Shown: in pieces, positions 6,100 to 13,880 of the stretch
Numbering within the stretch: position 1 is the first letter of the stretch
Layout of the letters: each line of letters starts with the position of its first letter
NCBI GenBank assembly: GCA_037130425.1
Contig: JBAXTB010000071.1
Location: forward strand, 1-19,429
DNA length: 19,429 nucleotides
Direction: 5' to 3'
Source: M3007 sp037130425
Lineage (GTDB): Bacteria > Bacteroidota > Bacteroidia > Chitinophagales > Saprospiraceae
The notes under the pieces: generated by a model
Database searches by the model: none
Told to the model about the DNA's origin: nothing
Seen by the model: the letters and a program-made list of their open reading frames with translations, nothing else
Position numbers and translations under genes: made by a program

Positions 6100-7542
6100 C
6101 TACAATCCAAAGGTCACGTTCTTGGTTTCGGTAAAAAAACGCATGGCATCCCAGCCGCCTTCCCGCCCAACACCAGATTGCTTGACGCCACCGAACGGCG
6201 TACGCAAATCGCGCAGCATCCAGGTGTTCACCCATACGATCCCGGCTTGTAAATTGGCCGCCAGTTTGTTTGTCCGGTCCAAGTTGTTTGTCCAAACCGT
6301 AGCGCTCAAACCATAAGGCGTGCCGTTCGCACAAGTCAGCGCTTCTTCATCCGTGTCAAATACATGCAGCGTCACCACCGGGCCGAATATTTCTTCCTGG
6401 TTGGTACGGCATTCCAAAGGCAAACCTTCAATCACGGTCGGTTCGATGTACCAGCCGCCGCTTTGTTCGCCGGGCATGTCTATGGATTTGCCGCCGCACA
6501 ATACGGTGCCGCCTTCCGTTTTTGCCAATTCGATGTAAGACAATACTTTATCAAAGTGCATTTTGCTAACCACAGCGCCCAATCGGCTCTCCGGGTCGGC
6601 GGGATTGCCTACGCGGAGTTGATTTACCTGCTCGATAAAATCGGCTTTAAAACGTTCGTAAATGGGCCTTTCCACATAAATACGGGAGCCGCACAAACAG
6701 ATTTGGCCCTGGTTGTTGAACGAAGAACGCACGGTTGTCTCCAGCATTTTATCATAGTCACAATCGGCAAAAATCAGGTTTGGGTTTTTACCGCCCAGCT
6801 CCAGCGACAGTTTTTTGAACATTGGCGCGGCAACACGGGCAATTTCCGCGCCCGCGCGCGTGCTACCCGTGAAGGAAATGGCTTTGATATCCGGATGATT
6901 TACAATGGACGCGCCAGCGGTTGGCCCTAGACCATGTACAATATTGAGTACGCCGGGCGGCAAACCCGCTTCATTGCAAATTTCACCTAATATATAGGCT
7001 GTCAAAGGCGTTACTTCAGAAGGTTTGCCCACCACGCAATTCCCGGCAGCGAGGGCCGGCGCTATTTTCCAGGTAAATAAATAAAGCGGCAAATTCCAGG
7101 GTGAAATGCAACCGGCGATCCCAAGCGGCTGGCGCAAGGTATAACTCAAGGCATGGCCCGGCATATAATGGCTTTCTGAAGCAAAATGCAGCAAAGCCGT
7201 GGCAAAAAACTTGAAATTGAGGGCTGCGCGTGGAATATCAATGGTGCGCGCCGTGGTAATCGTTTTACCCGAATCAAGGCTTTCGGCTTCCGCAAGCCGG
7301 TCGAGGTTGTACAGAATGCCGTTGGAAATGCCCAGCAAAATATCGTGCCGGTCTTCCAGCGACATATTTGACCAAACCGGAAATGCTGCTTTCGCGGCTG
7401 CCACGGCGGCATCAATATCTGCGGCATCGGAATCAGGAATTTGGCTGTAAACCTGGCCTGTGGCGGGCGCGTAATTGTCTAAATAGCGTCCGGAAACGGG
7501 CGGCACATAACGGCCATTGATAAAATTATGAAGAACCTGCAT
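6100..7542 (-). CDS. Aldehyde dehydrogenase, ALDH8A1 / 2-aminomuconic semialdehyde dehydrogenase-like
   Basis: This 480-residue NAD(P)-dependent aldehyde dehydrogenase is of full family length. The catalytic set is intact: N150 in SPWNLPLYLFTWK, K173 in GKPSE, E248 in LSLELGGKNP, nucleophile C282 in NQGQICLCGSR, and the EEIFGPV motif near residue 385. The segments ARTIDIPRAALNFKFFA and PWNLPLYLFTWKIAPA, together with the GQICLC catalytic loop, resemble ALDH8A1 and bacterial 2-hydroxy- or 2-aminomuconic semialdehyde dehydrogenases as I remember them. I infer oxidation of 2-aminomuconic semialdehyde in tryptophan/kynurenine degradation; another aldehyde is possible. The start overlaps the end of the preceding amidotransferase gene by 17 bases, so the two are cotranscribed. 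Confidence 0.88.
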   Translation of the reverse strand: MQVLHNFINGRYVPPVSGRYLDNYAPATGQVYSQIPDSDAADIDAAVAAAKAAFPVWSNMSLEDRHDILLGISNGILYNLDRLAEAESLDSGKTITTARTIDIPRAALNFKFFATALLHFASESHYMPGHALSYTLRQPLGIAGCISPWNLPLYLFTWKIAPALAAGNCVVGKPSEVTPLTAYILGEICNEAGLPPGVLNIVHGLGPTAGASIVNHPDIKAISFTGSTRAGAEIARVAAPMFKKLSLELGGKNPNLIFADCDYDKMLETTVRSSFNNQGQICLCGSRIYVERPIYERFKADFIEQVNQLRVGNPADPESRLGAVVSKMHFDKVLSYIELAKTEGGTVLCGGKSIDMPGEQSGGWYIEPTVIEGLPLECRTNQEEIFGPVVTLHVFDTDEEALTCANGTPYGLSATVWTNNLDRTNKLAANLQAGIVWVNTWMLRDLRTPFGGVKQSGVGREGGWDAMRFFTETKNVTFGL

Positions 7543-8125
7543 GGTGGTGGATGGTTTGCTGCGCCAAACGCACCCAATTTGTCAATATCTGCAAACCAAA
7601 ATCCGTCAGAACCGACTCCGGGTGAAACTGTACGCCCGACAAAGGTAAGGAAGGATGTGTTAATGCCATGATTTCCCCTGCATCGGTTTCGGCGATGGTT
7701 TGCAAACCTGAACCTTCCAACGATTCCAAAATCAACGAATGGTAACGCATCACTTGAAACGGACTGGGAATTTCATCAAATAAAGGATGTCCGCTATGCC
7801 GAATCAGGGAAGTTTTTCCGTGCATGGGCAGGCGCGCTTTAATCAATCTTGCGCCGAAATGCTCACCGATCGCCTGCATTCCAAGGCAAACGCCGAAAAT
7901 GGGAAACTGGGTAGCGTACCGCGCAATCAATTCAGGCATCAGACCTGCGTCTGCCGGGCGTTTGGGGCCGGGAGAGAGTACAATAGCCTGAAAATCAAGG
8001 CGATCGAATTCGCCCAAGATCAATTCATCGTTGCGCACAACGATGCATTCCGTCCCGGTTTGCAGCAAATAATCATACAAATTATAGGTAAAGGAATCGT
8101 AATTATCGAGCAACAAAACACGCAT
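7526..8125 (-). CDS. pabA/trpG: Class I glutamine amidotransferase, anthranilate/aminodeoxychorismate synthase component II
   Basis: This 199-residue protein has the full type-1 glutamine amidotransferase signature: LLLDNYDSFTYNL at the N-terminus, the oxyanion loop SPGP (51-54), nucleophile C80 in GVCLGMQAI, and the catalytic pair H168/E170 in VQFHPESVLT. It releases ammonia from glutamine for a chorismate-binding partner (TrpE or PabB). No partner subunit is in the window, so it may serve both folate and tryptophan synthesis, as single amphibolic subunits do in some bacteria. It lies 30 bases after cvpA and overlaps the aldehyde dehydrogenase gene by 17 bases. The sequence does not decide between pabA and trpG. 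Confidence 0.9.
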   Translation of the reverse strand: MRVLLLDNYDSFTYNLYDYLLQTGTECIVVRNDELILGEFDRLDFQAIVLSPGPKRPADAGLMPELIARYATQFPIFGVCLGMQAIGEHFGARLIKARLPMHGKTSLIRHSGHPLFDEIPSPFQVMRYHSLILESLEGSGLQTIAETDAGEIMALTHPSLPLSGVQFHPESVLTDFGLQILTNWVRLAQQTIHHHAGSS

Positions 8126-8155
8126 GACGAAGGTATTAGAAGGCCAACGCCTTCA

Positions 8156-8827
8156 TTATTGTTCAATTCCGTTGCCTTCGGGTTCCTTTGCAGCAGGTTT
8201 GCGCGGCGCCGGTTTGAGATCGGGGGCGCCTTCTATCGGCGTAGCGTCGTTGGGCAGATCGTACAGTTTAGGTTTGCCGTCTTTTGTTTTCTCAATCCCG
8301 AATTTTTCTAATCGGTTCATCCAGTCAAGGGAGGTCCCCCACATGTCTTCCGCGATCGGCTTAAACCGAATGGCCACGGTGCGCGCTCTGGTGGGCAGGG
8401 CTTGCAGCAAAGGATAAGTTCTTGATTCCGAAAGGGTTCCATCATTTATGAACTGCACTTTGACTAAAAACCAAAGTAAAACGCTATAAATCAACACAGC
8501 CAAACCGCCCATGAGCGCTCCACCCAGCGCCCGATTGAATATACCAAGATAGGCCGCTTCAAACAATACGGTAATGCTGCGCCCGGCCGCCCGCATAATG
8601 AACATAATTAAAACCAAATTGACGACAAAAGCGGCTAAAAACATGACCGGGTTTTCAGAATTGAACAAGCGCTCAAGGACATTTGTGGTGGTCGGTGTAA
8701 TTTTAAAAGCAAATACCACTCCGAAAAGGTAAACAGACAAACCAAACAACGCGCGGATGATACCACGATTGTAGCCCTGCCAAAAGCCTAAACCCAAAAC
8801 GGCAATAAAAATAATATCAATTGGCAT
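8156..8827 (-). CDS. CvpA family membrane protein
   Basis: This 223-residue protein starts MPIDIIFIAVLGLGFWQGYNRGII, a typical CvpA N-terminus with the conserved G-x-x-x-G region. About four transmembrane segments are visible (roughly residues 3-20, 24-42, 60-80 and 95-122). They are followed by a soluble tail ending in a proline-, lysine- and glutamate-rich stretch. CvpA proteins are inner-membrane proteins linked to colicin V production and envelope stress; their biochemical role is not settled. It is the first gene of the cvpA - amidotransferase - aldehyde dehydrogenase operon, and a promoter lies just upstream (8864-8894). Confidence 0.85.
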   Translation of the reverse strand: MPIDIIFIAVLGLGFWQGYNRGIIRALFGLSVYLFGVVFAFKITPTTTNVLERLFNSENPVMFLAAFVVNLVLIMFIMRAAGRSITVLFEAAYLGIFNRALGGALMGGLAVLIYSVLLWFLVKVQFINDGTLSESRTYPLLQALPTRARTVAIRFKPIAEDMWGTSLDWMNRLEKFGIEKTKDGKPKLYDLPNDATPIEGAPDLKPAPRKPAAKEPEGNGIEQ

Positions 8828-8863
8828 ACTTTACAGGCACTTTATTTACCATAAAACGCTGCG

Positions 8864-8894
8864 CAAAGATAAGGGTTTTCGCAATGCAGTTCAA
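8864..8894 (-). promoter_or_regulatory. Promoter for the cvpA operon
   Basis: On the minus strand, TATCTTTG (8864-8871) matches the Bacteroidota -7 motif TAnnTTTG, and TTG (8892-8894) lies 20 nt upstream as a -33 element. It overlaps the divergent promoter of the next gene. Confidence 0.6.
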
Positions 8895-8907
8895 TAGTTT
8901 AAATTTG
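8876..8907 (+). promoter_or_regulatory. Promoter for the YCF48-like lipoprotein gene
   Basis: TAAATTTG (8900-8907) fits TAnnTTTG. The -33 region TTTTC (8876-8880) lies exactly 19 nt upstream and is one base away from TTTG. The start codon at 8949 is 41 bases downstream. Confidence 0.55.
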
Positions 8908-8948
8908 CGTGATATCCGAGATCGAACAAATCGGAAACAATTCACAAA

Positions 8949-9938
8949 ATGCAGATAATCAGATACTTAATAAAAACAACACCTTTGCTTTGGCTTCTGG
9001 CAAGCGCCTGCTTAACTGGCGGCTGCCGGAAAGAAAAACTTACACTCCCAGCATTCCGGGAACTATCCATGCCGGTAAACGAAGATTTAAGCGCCGTTTG
9101 GTTTCGCGATTCGTTGAATGGAATCGCTACCGGCGGTACTTCTTACAAAAGCGGGTTTATTCTTTCCACACATGACGGCGGTACAACATGGCAAACAGAC
9201 ACCGTAATGCTTCGAAAAATGGAGGATGTCATGTTTGATCCTTCCGGGCAAGCATACGTTTGCGGGCAGGACGGCGCCTATTTCCTGGAGCCGGGAACCG
9301 CACATTGGCAAACATTTAGAACCAGTTATCGCTGGGAACATGCCTGTTATTTTCCCGATAGAAAGCATGGTGTGATTGTTGGAGGAGGAGGCTATCGTCT
9401 GGGTAAAATAGACATTGGCGGGCCGGATGCTTTTTGGCAAATTGACACTACATTCGATTTTCCGAACGAACTCGCTTCTGTCTGGTGCAGCGATGCCCTA
9501 ACCATACATGCAACCGGCATCGGCTGGGTGTTGCGCTCTACTGACGGCGGGCATTCATGGCAGCGTTTGGACTGGACCGGCGACTTTTTTAACTGTGTTC
9601 AGTTTCCAAGCAAGGAGGTAGGGTATATTTGCGGCAGTTCAGGCGCCTTGTTAAAAACCAGCGATGGCGGACAATCCTGGAAAAAAATCAGGGAAGGCGG
9701 TGCAAGCGGGCAGCGGCACAAGGCATTCAAGGCGCTGTGGTTTAGCAGCCCGGATAAAGGTTGGATCGTCGGCGAAAACGGCTTGTTTTGGTACACTGAA
9801 AATGGCGGCGTAGATTGGAAGACCGTGGCGGATGTGCCAGAAGACGTTAATTTTACAGACGTATATGTATCGGGCGAGCACGGTTGGGCCTGCGCAGAAA
9901 AGGGCCGGATGTTTTATTTTCAGCCGCCCAAAGGCTGA
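8949..9938 (+). CDS. YCF48-like / sialidase-type beta-propeller lipoprotein
   Basis: This 329-residue exported protein has a hydrophobic N-terminus (residues 10-20) followed by LLASACLTGGC, so C21 or C26 is a likely lipidation site; neither lipobox is perfect. The body consists of repeated propeller blades marked by DGG-x-x-W turns: STHDGGTTW, RSTDGGHSW, KTSDGGQSW and TENGGVDW. Between them are G-x-x-x-G strands such as GYICGSSGALL and GWIVGENGLF. This is the photosystem assembly YCF48 / BNR propeller pattern, common in Bacteroidota surface proteins of unknown function. It is probably a surface or periplasmic binding scaffold. Confidence 0.8.
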   Translation: MQIIRYLIKTTPLLWLLASACLTGGCRKEKLTLPAFRELSMPVNEDLSAVWFRDSLNGIATGGTSYKSGFILSTHDGGTTWQTDTVMLRKMEDVMFDPSGQAYVCGQDGAYFLEPGTAHWQTFRTSYRWEHACYFPDRKHGVIVGGGGYRLGKIDIGGPDAFWQIDTTFDFPNELASVWCSDALTIHATGIGWVLRSTDGGHSWQRLDWTGDFFNCVQFPSKEVGYICGSSGALLKTSDGGQSWKKIREGGASGQRHKAFKALWFSSPDKGWIVGENGLFWYTENGGVDWKTVADVPEDVNFTDVYVSGEHGWACAEKGRMFYFQPPKG

Positions 9939-10105
9939 CATATAATATTCGGGAAAAGGCGTCAATTTTAACTAAATTAAAAATTAAATTTCAAATTATC
10001 ACAAATTTCATTTTTTCATTTTTCAATGCTTGTTCTTGAAAACAAAATGCGCTTAAGCCCGTTTGAAAAAGAACAAAAATTGACAATAAAAGTCTTTTTT
10101 TTCGC

Positions 10106-10135
10106 TTGTACTTAGCCGGGAAGCGCCTATATTTG
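10106..10135 (+). promoter_or_regulatory. Bacteroidota-type promoter of the exported-protein gene
   Basis: TTG (10106-10108), a spacer of exactly 19 nt, and TATATTTG (10128-10135) give a full match to the TTG-N19-TAnnTTTG consensus. The start codon follows 17 bases after the -7 element. This is the clearest promoter in the window. Confidence 0.75.
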
Positions 10136-10152
10136 AAACAAATTCCCTGATT

Positions 10153-10926
10153 ATGAACAGAGGTTTATTTTTACTATTCTTTATTGCCTTGGGCTGGACC
10201 GGTTTGCACGGACAAAGTAATATTCGTCAGGCCAATCAGGGAGTCGGTATCGTGTACAACCGGGAGACGACTTTTAATTTCCGGGTCAGTACCAACCGAG
10301 GTTTTATTGCCGGCATGGAATTCGGCAAGCTGCGCACATACGATAAAACCAAGTTTTTCCATTTCAACATTGGAGAAATCAAAAACCCGAAAGAAATCCG
10401 TCAAAGCGCCGACCCGACCGTAAGCCGTTCTTTTCGGCCTTATGTTTTTGGAAAACAAAATAACCTGATCGCTTTGCGCGCAGGCTGGGGAACCAAACGC
10501 TATTTTTCAGAAAAAGCCAAACAAAAAGGTGTGGCCGTCGGAATGTCCTATTCCTTTGGGCCTACCCTGGGCATTTTGAAACCCTACTACCTGGCATTGC
10601 GGTATTCCAGCGATTTACCGGGCCAGAGCCGAGCCATCCACGAAAAGTATTCAGCCGAAAACGCTAATATCTTCCTTGATAATTCGCGCATTCTGGGCGC
10701 TTCGCCATTTACACGCGGGTTTGGAAAATCAAGTTTTCTGCCGGGCGCAAATGCCATGATCGCTTTCCACATGGACTGGGGCGCCTACGATGAGATTGTA
10801 AAAGCCTTGGAAATCGGCGCTATGGTGGATGTTTTTGCTAAAAAAGCGCCAATTTTGGTGACCGAAAACAACCAGCAGGTATTCTTTAACTTCTTCGTAA
10901 ATTTGCAGCTTGGAAAAAGGCGCTAA
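10153..10926 (+). CDS. Exported protein of unknown function, possibly outer-membrane beta-barrel
   Basis: This 257-residue protein has a signal peptide (MNRGLFLLFFIALGWTGLHG, cleavage near residue 20). The mature part has alternating polar and hydrophobic strands with turns rich in Gly, Asn and Lys, for example GIVYNRETTFNFRVSTNRG, NLIALRAGWGTKRYF and GVAVGMSYSFGPTLGI. It ends in QQVFFNFFVNLQLGKRR, which resembles a barrel's last strand. A small outer-membrane barrel is therefore plausible but not proven. It has its own promoter at 10106-10135, and lipoyl synthase begins 63 bases later. Confidence 0.7.
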   Translation: MNRGLFLLFFIALGWTGLHGQSNIRQANQGVGIVYNRETTFNFRVSTNRGFIAGMEFGKLRTYDKTKFFHFNIGEIKNPKEIRQSADPTVSRSFRPYVFGKQNNLIALRAGWGTKRYFSEKAKQKGVAVGMSYSFGPTLGILKPYYLALRYSSDLPGQSRAIHEKYSAENANIFLDNSRILGASPFTRGFGKSSFLPGANAMIAFHMDWGAYDEIVKALEIGAMVDVFAKKAPILVTENNQQVFFNFFVNLQLGKRR

Positions 10927-10989
10927 CCATTGCCTTTTTTGCAAACAATACAGCCATCGCGGTTGTTGTTTGTATCCATTATTCCGACC

Positions 10990-11868
10990 ATGCAAGAACT
11001 TCCTGTGATTGATCAACAGCAAGCATCGCGGCCTAAACGCCCCGATTGGCTGAAAGTGCGTTTACCGATGGGTGAAAACTATCGGAATGTGCGCAATATT
11101 GTGGATGAGTACAAACTGCACACGATATGCCAAAGCGGTAGTTGCCCGAATATGGGCGAGTGTTGGGGCGCAGGTACGGCCACTTTTATGATTTTGGGCA
11201 ATGTTTGCACCCGTTCCTGCTCTTTTTGTGCGGTTAAAACCGGTCGTCCAAACGAATACGACGAAGATGAACCCCGCCGTGTCGCCGAAGCAATATGGCT
11301 AATGAAGGTAAAACACGCGGTGCTTACCTCCGTGAACCGCGACGAATTGAAAGATCGCGGCGCTGAAATCTGGTACCAAACAGTACGCGCGGTGAAGGAA
11401 ATTTCACCGGATACAACCATTGAAACGCTTATTCCAGATGTAAAATCCAGTTGGGATGCGCTCGAACGCATGATTTCGGCCGGTCAGGAAATCGTAAGTC
11501 ATAATATGGAAACGGTGCCGCGTTTGTACCGAAAAATTCGTCCGCAGGCCAAATACGAACGCAGTTTAGAGCAAATCCAACGCACCAAAGACTACGGCAA
11601 ACGCACCAAAACCGGCATTATGGTCGGCTTAGGCGAAACGCCGGAAGAAATTTACGCAGCCATGGACGATTTGCTTGCCCACGGCTGCGATATTCTGACC
11701 TTGGGCCAATACCTGCAACCCACCAAAATGCACGTTGAAGTGGCAGAATTCGTGCATCCCGACTTGTTTGCGGAATACAAGGAAGTTGGTTTGCAAAAAG
11801 GGTTTAAATATGTGGAGAGCGGCCCGTTGGTGCGTTCGAGTTATCATGCAGAACGGCACGTGTTTTAA
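10990..11868 (+). CDS. lipA: Lipoyl synthase
   Basis: From the ATG at 10990 this 292-residue radical SAM enzyme inserts two sulfurs into octanoylated carrier domains of 2-oxoacid dehydrogenases. Both iron-sulfur binding sets are present: the auxiliary cluster C47, C52 and C58 (TICQSGSCPNMGECW), which is sacrificed as the sulfur source, and the radical SAM cluster C73, C77 and C80 (NVCTRSCSFCAV). The late RSSYHAE motif supplies the conserved serine ligand of the auxiliary cluster. An in-frame TTG at 10930 would add 20 residues with no family support. Length is normal. No lipB or lplA is adjacent. A CAAACAA/TTGTTTG inverted repeat sits in its leader (10942-10948 and 10966-10972). Confidence 0.96.
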   Translation: MQELPVIDQQQASRPKRPDWLKVRLPMGENYRNVRNIVDEYKLHTICQSGSCPNMGECWGAGTATFMILGNVCTRSCSFCAVKTGRPNEYDEDEPRRVAEAIWLMKVKHAVLTSVNRDELKDRGAEIWYQTVRAVKEISPDTTIETLIPDVKSSWDALERMISAGQEIVSHNMETVPRLYRKIRPQAKYERSLEQIQRTKDYGKRTKTGIMVGLGETPEEIYAAMDDLLAHGCDILTLGQYLQPTKMHVEVAEFVHPDLFAEYKEVGLQKGFKYVESGPLVRSSYHAERHVF

Positions 11869-11976
11869 CTAAAATGACTGCTCCCTAACAAGGCAAACCG
11901 TTCTAAACCAGGTATATCTTGCCAATATTTAATACGTTTTCGGAAATCATCACAAGTGAATATCAGACCTAAGCCA

Positions 11977-13068
11977 ATGGAGATGAAAGATATTGTTCAG
12001 GATTATATTATAAATACTGAGACAAAAGATCCGTTATTTATTTGTGGCGATGCACTTGAAACACTTAAAGGATTGCCCGACAATTCTATTGACTGTATCG
12101 TAACAAGTCCGCCATATTGGGGACACAGACTATACAATGGAGGAGGAATCGGCCTTGAAAAGAACTTTGATGATTTCATCTGCAATTTACTACTCATCAC
12201 CAAAGAACTATTTCGAGTTCTTAAACCAACCGGGTCATTTTGGTTAAATATTGGTGATACATACAGAAATAAAAAACTGCTCGGTATACCTTGGCGCGTA
12301 GCAATACGGTTAATGGATGAACAAAATTGGATACTCCGCAATAGTGTGATTTGGAACAAACATAAAGGAGGTTTGGATAGCAGTAAAGACAAGTTAAGAA
12401 ATATCCATGAAAATGTTTTCCACTTTGTTAAAGATGAGAAAATCTATTACTATGATTCCGGCAAAATCAGATCAGATGCAAGAAAATCTATCGTAAGAAA
12501 CGGCTCTGTTATATCAGCCACCGGAGTAAGCGGCGTGAAATACAAAAGGCAAATCGAGCTTTCAACGGCCTTATCTGCACAAGAGAAGCAAAATGCTTTT
12601 TACGCCCTGAATGAAGTTTTAGAAAGAATAAAATCCGGGGAAATTTCTGATTTTAGAATGATTATTCGGGGGCAACAAAGGGCTACCCATTCCGATTCAG
12701 AAAAGGTTTCAGGAAGGGCAAAGGAACTTAATCAAAAAGGCTTTTATTTCTTATTTTATAACCCGGATGGCACACTCCCCGGTGATGTTTGGGAAATAAT
12801 TCCGGAAGACACTCAAAAGAGGACAGAACACTATGCCGTCTATCCTGAAGATTTATGCAAAATTCCAATTTTGGCAACCTGCCCTCAAGGTGGGATTGTA
12901 TTAGATCCCTTTTCCGGCACCGGGACTACATCACTTGTAGCAGTTAAACACAATCGAAAATCGATTGGGATTGATATTTCAGAAGATTATATTGAATTTT
13001 CAAAGAAAAGAATCCATGAATACCAATACGCGCATAGCGGAGTTCTTCAATTTTTCGACGAAGAATGA
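11977..13068 (+). CDS. Type II DNA methyltransferase, beta class, probably N4-cytosine
   Basis: This 363-residue enzyme (ATG at 11977; an in-frame GTG at 11956 would add 7 residues) carries the catalytic motif TSPPYWG (residues 43-49). The SAM-binding motif LDPFSGTGTTSLVAVK lies near the C-terminus (FSGTG at 312-316), followed by GIDISEDYIE. Motif IV before motif I with the target-recognition region between defines the beta class. SPPYW is more usual for N4-cytosine than for N6-adenine methylases; the base is inferred. It overlaps the start of the endonuclease gene by 53 bases. Codon and base use are clearly more AT-rich than in lipA and the kinase gene on either side, suggesting horizontal acquisition. 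Confidence 0.9.
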   Translation: MEMKDIVQDYIINTETKDPLFICGDALETLKGLPDNSIDCIVTSPPYWGHRLYNGGGIGLEKNFDDFICNLLLITKELFRVLKPTGSFWLNIGDTYRNKKLLGIPWRVAIRLMDEQNWILRNSVIWNKHKGGLDSSKDKLRNIHENVFHFVKDEKIYYYDSGKIRSDARKSIVRNGSVISATGVSGVKYKRQIELSTALSAQEKQNAFYALNEVLERIKSGEISDFRMIIRGQQRATHSDSEKVSGRAKELNQKGFYFLFYNPDGTLPGDVWEIIPEDTQKRTEHYAVYPEDLCKIPILATCPQGGIVLDPFSGTGTTSLVAVKHNRKSIGIDISEDYIEFSKKRIHEYQYAHSGVLQFFDEE

Positions 13069-13873
13069 TTCAGCAAACTGGAAAGAAATCGTTTCGTCTC
13101 AGTTCTGTGGCTATATAAACAAAAGGTGTATCAAGGTTAGGAAAAGTTCGCCTGAGGTGTCAATAGGTACCTGTTCTGTTCAATATGGTAAAGACAATCA
13201 GGAAGTTATAATATGCCCGCATCGTCTGATTGAAAAAAGAAAAATCTTTTTTGATTGTATTCACCTTTTGACACTGCATGAGCCTGGAAATGAAGTTCAT
13301 ATCCTTTCTGAAGTCGGCATTCCAGGGGGAAATGTCGATTACTTTATTGCTTCTGTTCAAAACAAAAAAGTAGTCGATTTTGTCGGAATCGAATTGCAAA
13401 CACTTGATACAACAGGAACGGTTTGGCCCGAACGTCAAAAATTCTTAGCAGATAACAATGTAGTTGAAGAACCTGAAACAGACTATGGCGACAAGTCATA
13501 CGGTATGAATTGGAAGATGACCGCCAAAACAATTTTGGTTCAACTACATCACAAAATCGAAACCTTTGAACACCTTAATAAGCACTTAGTATTAGTCTTA
13601 CAAAATCACTTGTTGGACTATATGAAAAAAGAATTTTCTTTTTCCCATTTAAATCTACCTCCCAAATTAGGCGACCCTATGCATTTTCATGCCTACGAGC
13701 TTGCAATAGGCGATGATAAAAATTATCACATCGCACTAAAAGAAAGGCTAAGTACAGATAGTAAAGGTATTGCTACGGCAATGGGCTTAAAAGCCGAAGC
13801 AAAAGTTGAACTTGAAATGATTATAAAAACGCTTGAATCCAAGCTGTCAGACGCAACGTTATTCACGCTTTGA
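13016..13873 (+). CDS. NotI-like type II restriction endonuclease
   Basis: From the ATG at 13016 this is a 285-residue protein. Four cysteines (C31, C38, C53, C67) precede the phrase EVIICPHRLIEK, matching the layout of NotI, whose four cysteines bind iron (NotI has WLVCPNRALDP). The PD-(D/E)xK-type active site appears as D108 (NVDYF) and E126-x-Q128 in VGIELQTLDTTG, which parallels LEIQTMDFHG in NotI. The N-terminus RIAEFFNF also resembles NotI IAEFFGH. The comparison is from memory. It should cleave double-stranded DNA at a site protected by the upstream methylase. Its start lies inside the methylase gene, so translation is probably coupled. A TTG 17 codons upstream is a poorer start. The gene ends 7 bases before the convergent kinase gene. 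Confidence 0.85.
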   Translation: MNTNTRIAEFFNFSTKNDSANWKEIVSSQFCGYINKRCIKVRKSSPEVSIGTCSVQYGKDNQEVIICPHRLIEKRKIFFDCIHLLTLHEPGNEVHILSEVGIPGGNVDYFIASVQNKKVVDFVGIELQTLDTTGTVWPERQKFLADNNVVEEPETDYGDKSYGMNWKMTAKTILVQLHHKIETFEHLNKHLVLVLQNHLLDYMKKEFSFSHLNLPPKLGDPMHFHAYELAIGDDKNYHIALKERLSTDSKGIATAMGLKAEAKVELEMIIKTLESKLSDATLFTL

Positions 13874-13880
13874 TGTAAAG

